Source: Cyanobacteria bacterium T3Sed10_344R1 (lineage in GTDB: Bacteria > Cyanobacteriota > Cyanobacteriia > Phormidesmidales > Phormidesmidaceae). Taken from it: DNA of 6,835 nt. The notes under the pieces were generated by a model. That model saw only the letters and a list, made by a program, of their open reading frames with translations, was not told the DNA's origin and did not search any database. Positions 4,665 through 6,835 of the stretch are shown piece by piece. The stretch is from assembly GCA_003566335.1 (NCBI GenBank), contig PXDR01000538.1, positions 1 to 6,835 of the forward strand, written 5' to 3'. Every line of letters begins with the position of its first letter. Position 1 is the stretch's first letter. The translations under genes were made by a program, and so were the position numbers.

Positions 4665-6605
4665 GTGACGATGCTGGAAGGGCCGACAATTCGAGATAAG
4701 TTGCTGCGAGCCAGCAAAATCAAGACAGAAAAACGGCTGGCGGATGTGCTGACCCGCGATAAACGGAGTGCCTTCAGTGGGTCAGCGAGTTGGCAAGGCA
4801 AACTGCTGAGTGGGGGCACCACGCTCAACAGCCTGACCCCTAGGCGCTGGTTGCGGCAATCGCACCACGACGCCATTGCGCTAGCACCAGGGCAGCGGTT
4901 GATTGAGGTCTTTCGCCAGGGGGATATGGCCGGGCGGCTGTTGATTATGGGAGAGCCAGGGTCGGGCAGAACCACAGCGCTGCTGGAGTTGGTTCGGGAT
5001 TTGCTGACCGTGGCGGCAACGGATGAGCAGGCTCCGGTGCCGCTAATGGTTGAGCTGTCGAGCTGGACGGATGAGCGGCAGGCCCTGGGACAATGGCTCG
5101 GGGATCGGCTCTGGGTGGACTACAGCCTGTCCCGCCAGCAGAGCCGGGAATTGATGGCGACCCATCAGATTTTGCCGGTGCTGGATGGTTTGGATGAGTT
5201 GGAGCCGATGCGCCAACAGAGCTGTTTTGCTCAGCTCAATCAGCTTTGGCCCGAGGATGAGCCAGACCGGCAGGGGATAGTCTGCGGGTACAGCCCGGAA
5301 CTGGACTTGCCCGGAGCAAAGCTGACGAAGTTAAACCGGACAGTGGAGTTACGGCCTTTATTAGCCGCCCAAATTCAAGCCTATCTGGCTGAGATGGTCT
5401 GTCCAGATTTGTGGGCCAAAATTCAGGCGTCGCCGGAACTTAGGCAGCTTGCGACAAAGCCGCTGATGTTGGCGCTGATGCCAGTGGCCTTGGCCCATCG
5501 CCCGGCCCAAACCCAGGCGGAGCTATTTACGGCGTATGTCCAGGCCCGGTTTGACGGCTATGAGCAGGAGCGGGGCCAGTTGCCCTACAGCCGGGAGCAG
5601 ACGTTGAACTACCTAGGCTGGCTGGCGCGGCAGATGAGAGCCCAACATCAAACGGTGTTGCTGATTGAGGGAATACAGCCGACTTGGCTCAGGAATCAGC
5701 GGCATCAGCGGGCCTATCGACGGATGGTCGGGCTGATGGCGGGGGGGGTAGTCGGGTTGTTGACGGGGATGGTTTTTGGCTGGATTGTTGGGCAGGCGGT
5801 GGGGCTGATCGTCGGGCTGCTAGCAGGACTGATTTTTGGCTTGATTTACGGGCCGCTGTTCGGGCGGATTTTTGGGCCGCTGTTCGGGCTGGCTCGAATT
5901 CGCCCGGTTGAGAGACTCCGGTTTTCTTTTTCAGACTTCCCGATGCACATCTTGTATCGAGAAATTCAGCGGGGGCCAGTTGTCGGGCTGGCAATCGGGC
6001 GGTTTATCGGGATCACTTTAGGGCTAATTTTAGGGCTGATTCTCTTGCTAGTTTTGGGGCTGGCGGGGCTACTGGCGGGGCCGATTTTCGGGCTAACGCT
6101 GGGGCTGATGGTCATCTGGATTTTCCAGCTGTTGCTCGCGCCGATCATCGGGCCAATGGTCGGGCTGGTGGTGGGGCTGGTTATCGGGCTGGTGGTTGCG
6201 GCGAAGACAGACATTACAACGCGCAATCGGCCCAATCAGGGGATTTGGGTTTCGGCCCAGAATGCTTTGTTCAGCGCTGTTTTGGGCCTGGGTATTGCCG
6301 CATTACTCTATGTCAGCCTGGGTTGGCTCTTGCCCCTGATTGGCGTTGAGGCAGGTTGGGTTAACGCGATTATTGGCGCTGCGATCGCATTAACCCTAAG
6401 TCTCTGCACGCTGATTGGGGGCGGATTGGCCTGTATTCAGCACCTTGCCCTGCGTTGGGTGCTGTGGCGCAGGGGGGTAATTCCCTGGAACTATGCCCGC
6501 TTTTTGCGTCATGGGGCTGACCTGCAGTTACTCCGACAAACGGGGGGCGAGTTTCGCTTCTTCCATGACCTGCTGCGATCGCACATCGCGGCGAATCTTC
6601 CCTAA
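4665..6605 (+). CDS. NACHT-domain STAND NTPase with C-terminal glycine-zipper membrane region; NTPase motifs partly degenerate
   Basis: The protein has 646 residues and no signal peptide. Residues 1-75 are a short N-terminal segment without a recognisable effector domain. The NACHT core has Walker A GEPGSGRTT (96-104), Walker B LPVLDGLDEL (170-179; D174, D177, E178) and a helical part with ATKPLMLALM (263-272) and LNYLGWLARQM (314-324). Two deviations stand out: the Walker A lysine is Arg102, and the usual CSR of sensor 1 is C207-G208-Y209. Residues 354-412, 436-514 and 530-600 are very hydrophobic, perhaps eight membrane helices, with glycine at every fourth residue in the first two blocks. 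The C-terminus (about 606-646; ARFLRHGADLQLLRQTGGEF, FFHDLLRSHIA) matches the winged-helix end of cyanobacterial and actinobacterial NACHT proteins. GTG 4665 is the first in-frame start after a TAG at 4656; ATG 4671 is an equally good alternative, and neither has a Shine-Dalgarno. The protein is probably an inner- or thylakoid-membrane signalling NTPase. A defence role is possible by analogy with prokaryotic NLR-like proteins but unproven. Confidence 0.88.
   Translation: MTMLEGPTIRDKLLRASKIKTEKRLADVLTRDKRSAFSGSASWQGKLLSGGTTLNSLTPRRWLRQSHHDAIALAPGQRLIEVFRQGDMAGRLLIMGEPGSGRTTALLELVRDLLTVAATDEQAPVPLMVELSSWTDERQALGQWLGDRLWVDYSLSRQQSRELMATHQILPVLDGLDELEPMRQQSCFAQLNQLWPEDEPDRQGIVCGYSPELDLPGAKLTKLNRTVELRPLLAAQIQAYLAEMVCPDLWAKIQASPELRQLATKPLMLALMPVALAHRPAQTQAELFTAYVQARFDGYEQERGQLPYSREQTLNYLGWLARQMRAQHQTVLLIEGIQPTWLRNQRHQRAYRRMVGLMAGGVVGLLTGMVFGWIVGQAVGLIVGLLAGLIFGLIYGPLFGRIFGPLFGLARIRPVERLRFSFSDFPMHILYREIQRGPVVGLAIGRFIGITLGLILGLILLLVLGLAGLLAGPIFGLTLGLMVIWIFQLLLAPIIGPMVGLVVGLVIGLVVAAKTDITTRNRPNQGIWVSAQNALFSAVLGLGIAALLYVSLGWLLPLIGVEAGWVNAIIGAAIALTLSLCTLIGGGLACIQHLALRWVLWRRGVIPWNYARFLRHGADLQLLRQTGGEFRFFHDLLRSHIAANLP
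5730..5888 (+). repeat. Degenerate 12-bp tandem repeat encoding GxxxG ladder, block 1
   Basis: Inside the NACHT gene, a GGN codon recurs every 12 bases for 14 positions, usually followed by a Leu or Pro codon (GGGCTG, GGGCCG). It encodes residues 356-408. Two neighbouring double units are near identical: GGGCCGCTGTTCGGGC occurs at 5850-5865 and again at 5874-5889, exactly 24 bases apart. This suggests growth by unit duplication. Confidence 0.8.
5741..5748 (+). repeat. G8 homopolymer tract at the start of the membrane region
   Basis: Eight consecutive G bases span the codons for Ala359 to Val362 of the NACHT protein. Loss of one G puts a TAG (5749-5751) directly in frame. Gain of one G leads into a frame that ends at 5911. 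Either change would give a roughly 360-415-residue protein without the membrane region and C-terminal motif. Confidence 0.6.
5973..6188 (+). repeat. Second glycine-every-fourth-residue block in the NACHT membrane region
   Basis: Glycines stand at residues 437, 441, 445, 449, 453 and 457, then at 465. After a one-residue register change they continue at 468, 472, 476 and 480, and again at 496, 500, 504 and 508. The DNA keeps the same GGGCTN-type 12-base rhythm, but less regularly than block 1, and is interrupted by the sequence for LMVIWIFQLLLAPII. Confidence 0.7.
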
Positions 6606-6796
6606 CTCGCCAGCTACTGCCAGAGCTTATCCTGAGCGCAGGCACGGCAAACGGGGCCAGGAAACCTCGCCTATATTGAGGAATAAGCAGCAACGCCCTT
6701 TTCTGGCGCTTAGCCATGACCGGTAGTCCATTAACGTAAAGGATAAAGAAAAATAAGGCTTCCGCCTCACAGTCCTAGATTCTCAGGGTAAGACTC
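6606..6796. other. Intergenic region after the NACHT gene
   Basis: No credible gene is seen in these 191 bases. They include weak inverted repeats (CCTC/GAGG at 6665-6668 and 6678-6681; CGCC-N7-GGCG at 6694-6708) and an A-rich stretch (6735-6756). If the frame at the right edge is a transposase, the left end of its element should lie in the right half of this region, but its terminal repeat cannot be recognised without the other end. Confidence 0.4.
6742..6769 (-). terminator. Candidate minus-strand intrinsic terminator
   Basis: On the minus strand, TGAGGC and GCCTTA form a 6-bp stem (one G-T wobble) closed by a GGAA tetraloop of the stable GNRA class. TTTTTCTTTATC follows. It would stop transcription coming from beyond the right edge and protect the NACHT gene from antisense reading. 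The short stem keeps confidence low. Confidence 0.35.
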
Positions 6797-6835
6797 ATGA
6801 AAATCGAGATGACCTGTCCAACTTGTGGCTCTCAC
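6797..6835 (+). CDS. N-terminal fragment of a zinc-ribbon protein, possibly an IS1-type transposase (InsA-like)
   Basis: Only 13 residues are visible: MKIEMTCPTCGSH. The frame runs off the window. AGGG at 6785-6788 lies eight bases before the ATG and is a good ribosome binding site. The CPxCGSxx knuckle within the first ten residues is typical of IS1-family transposases, which are common in cyanobacteria and start with a zinc ribbon. Other small zinc-ribbon proteins begin similarly, so the assignment is tentative. If correct, an insertion sequence begins just downstream of the NACHT gene. Confidence 0.4.
   Translation, partial: MKIEMTCPTCGSH

Larger units (their letters stand above)
289..6582. 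repeat. Dispersed HIP1 octamers (GCGATCGC), nine copies
   Basis: Copies start at 289, 642, 1781, 2430, 3314, 3954, 4442, 6381 and 6575. All lie within coding sequence. HIP1 is strongly over-represented in many cyanobacterial genomes, so this is the main compositional evidence for the source lineage. None occurs between 4450 and 6380, a stretch that includes the NTPase part of the NACHT gene. Confidence 0.9.

Noticed and set aside
5730..6188. CRISPR-like or minisatellite array
   Set aside because: The periodicity is in frame, degenerate and explained by a GxxxG-coding sequence; there are no spacers or conserved repeat units.
5684..6235. Open frames rich in Ser/Pro/Ala/Arg overlapping the NACHT membrane region on both strands
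   Set aside because: The 12-base GGG-rich repeat keeps all frames open; composition explains them. Only the frame after the G8 tract matters, as the product of slippage.
6493..6726. 77-codon frame running past the end of the NACHT gene
   Set aside because: It starts inside the conserved C-terminal motif of the NACHT gene in another frame and has no recognisable protein features.
874..6781. CCTAGATT occurring at 874, 4563 and 6774, near gene ends
   Set aside because: An eight-base match, one copy overlapping a stop codon; no shared flanking structure, so chance is the simpler explanation.

Overview
The window looks like chromosomal DNA of a cyanobacterium. The octamer GCGATCGC (HIP1) occurs nine times in 6.8 kb, base composition is moderately GC-rich, and the proteins are of cyanobacterial type: an M61 peptidase with a PDZ domain, a TerB-like protein, NadA beginning MFTT, a TpsB porin with a proline-rich N-terminus, and a NACHT NTPase with a polytopic membrane region. 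The genus cannot be fixed from the sequence.

Layout from left to right. Bases 3-878 are the 3' part of an M61 aminopeptidase-like gene, followed by a hairpin terminator candidate. Bases 1039-1527 encode a small TerB-family protein. It converges with nadA (quinolinate synthase, 1535-2497, minus strand), and a 9-bp hairpin covers both stop codons. A 314-bp divergent intergenic region holds a TATAAT box for nadA. For the next gene it holds a TTGTCT-N17-GATAAT promoter overlaid by a perfect 12-bp palindrome. Bases 2812-4494 encode a TpsB/ShlB-type outer-membrane transporter with no TpsA substrate gene beside it. A structured 170-bp gap leads to a NACHT-type STAND NTPase (4665-6605). The last 39 bases open a small zinc-ribbon reading frame (CPTCGSH) that may be the start of an IS1-type transposase.

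The genes do not form an evident pathway. NAD synthesis, peptidase, TerB and outer-membrane secretion look like independent units with their own signals. The part most worth attention is the NACHT protein. Its Walker A lysine is arginine, its sensor-1 Ser-Arg is replaced by Gly-Tyr, and its Walker B is intact. Between the NTPase and a C-terminal winged-helix-like motif sits a roughly 250-residue membrane region. There glycine recurs exactly every fourth residue for 14 turns, encoded by a degenerate 12-bp DNA repeat that begins beside a G8 tract. The fold resembles prokaryotic NLR-like/STAND proteins, some of which act in phage defence. A defence role here is inference only; no partner gene is visible.
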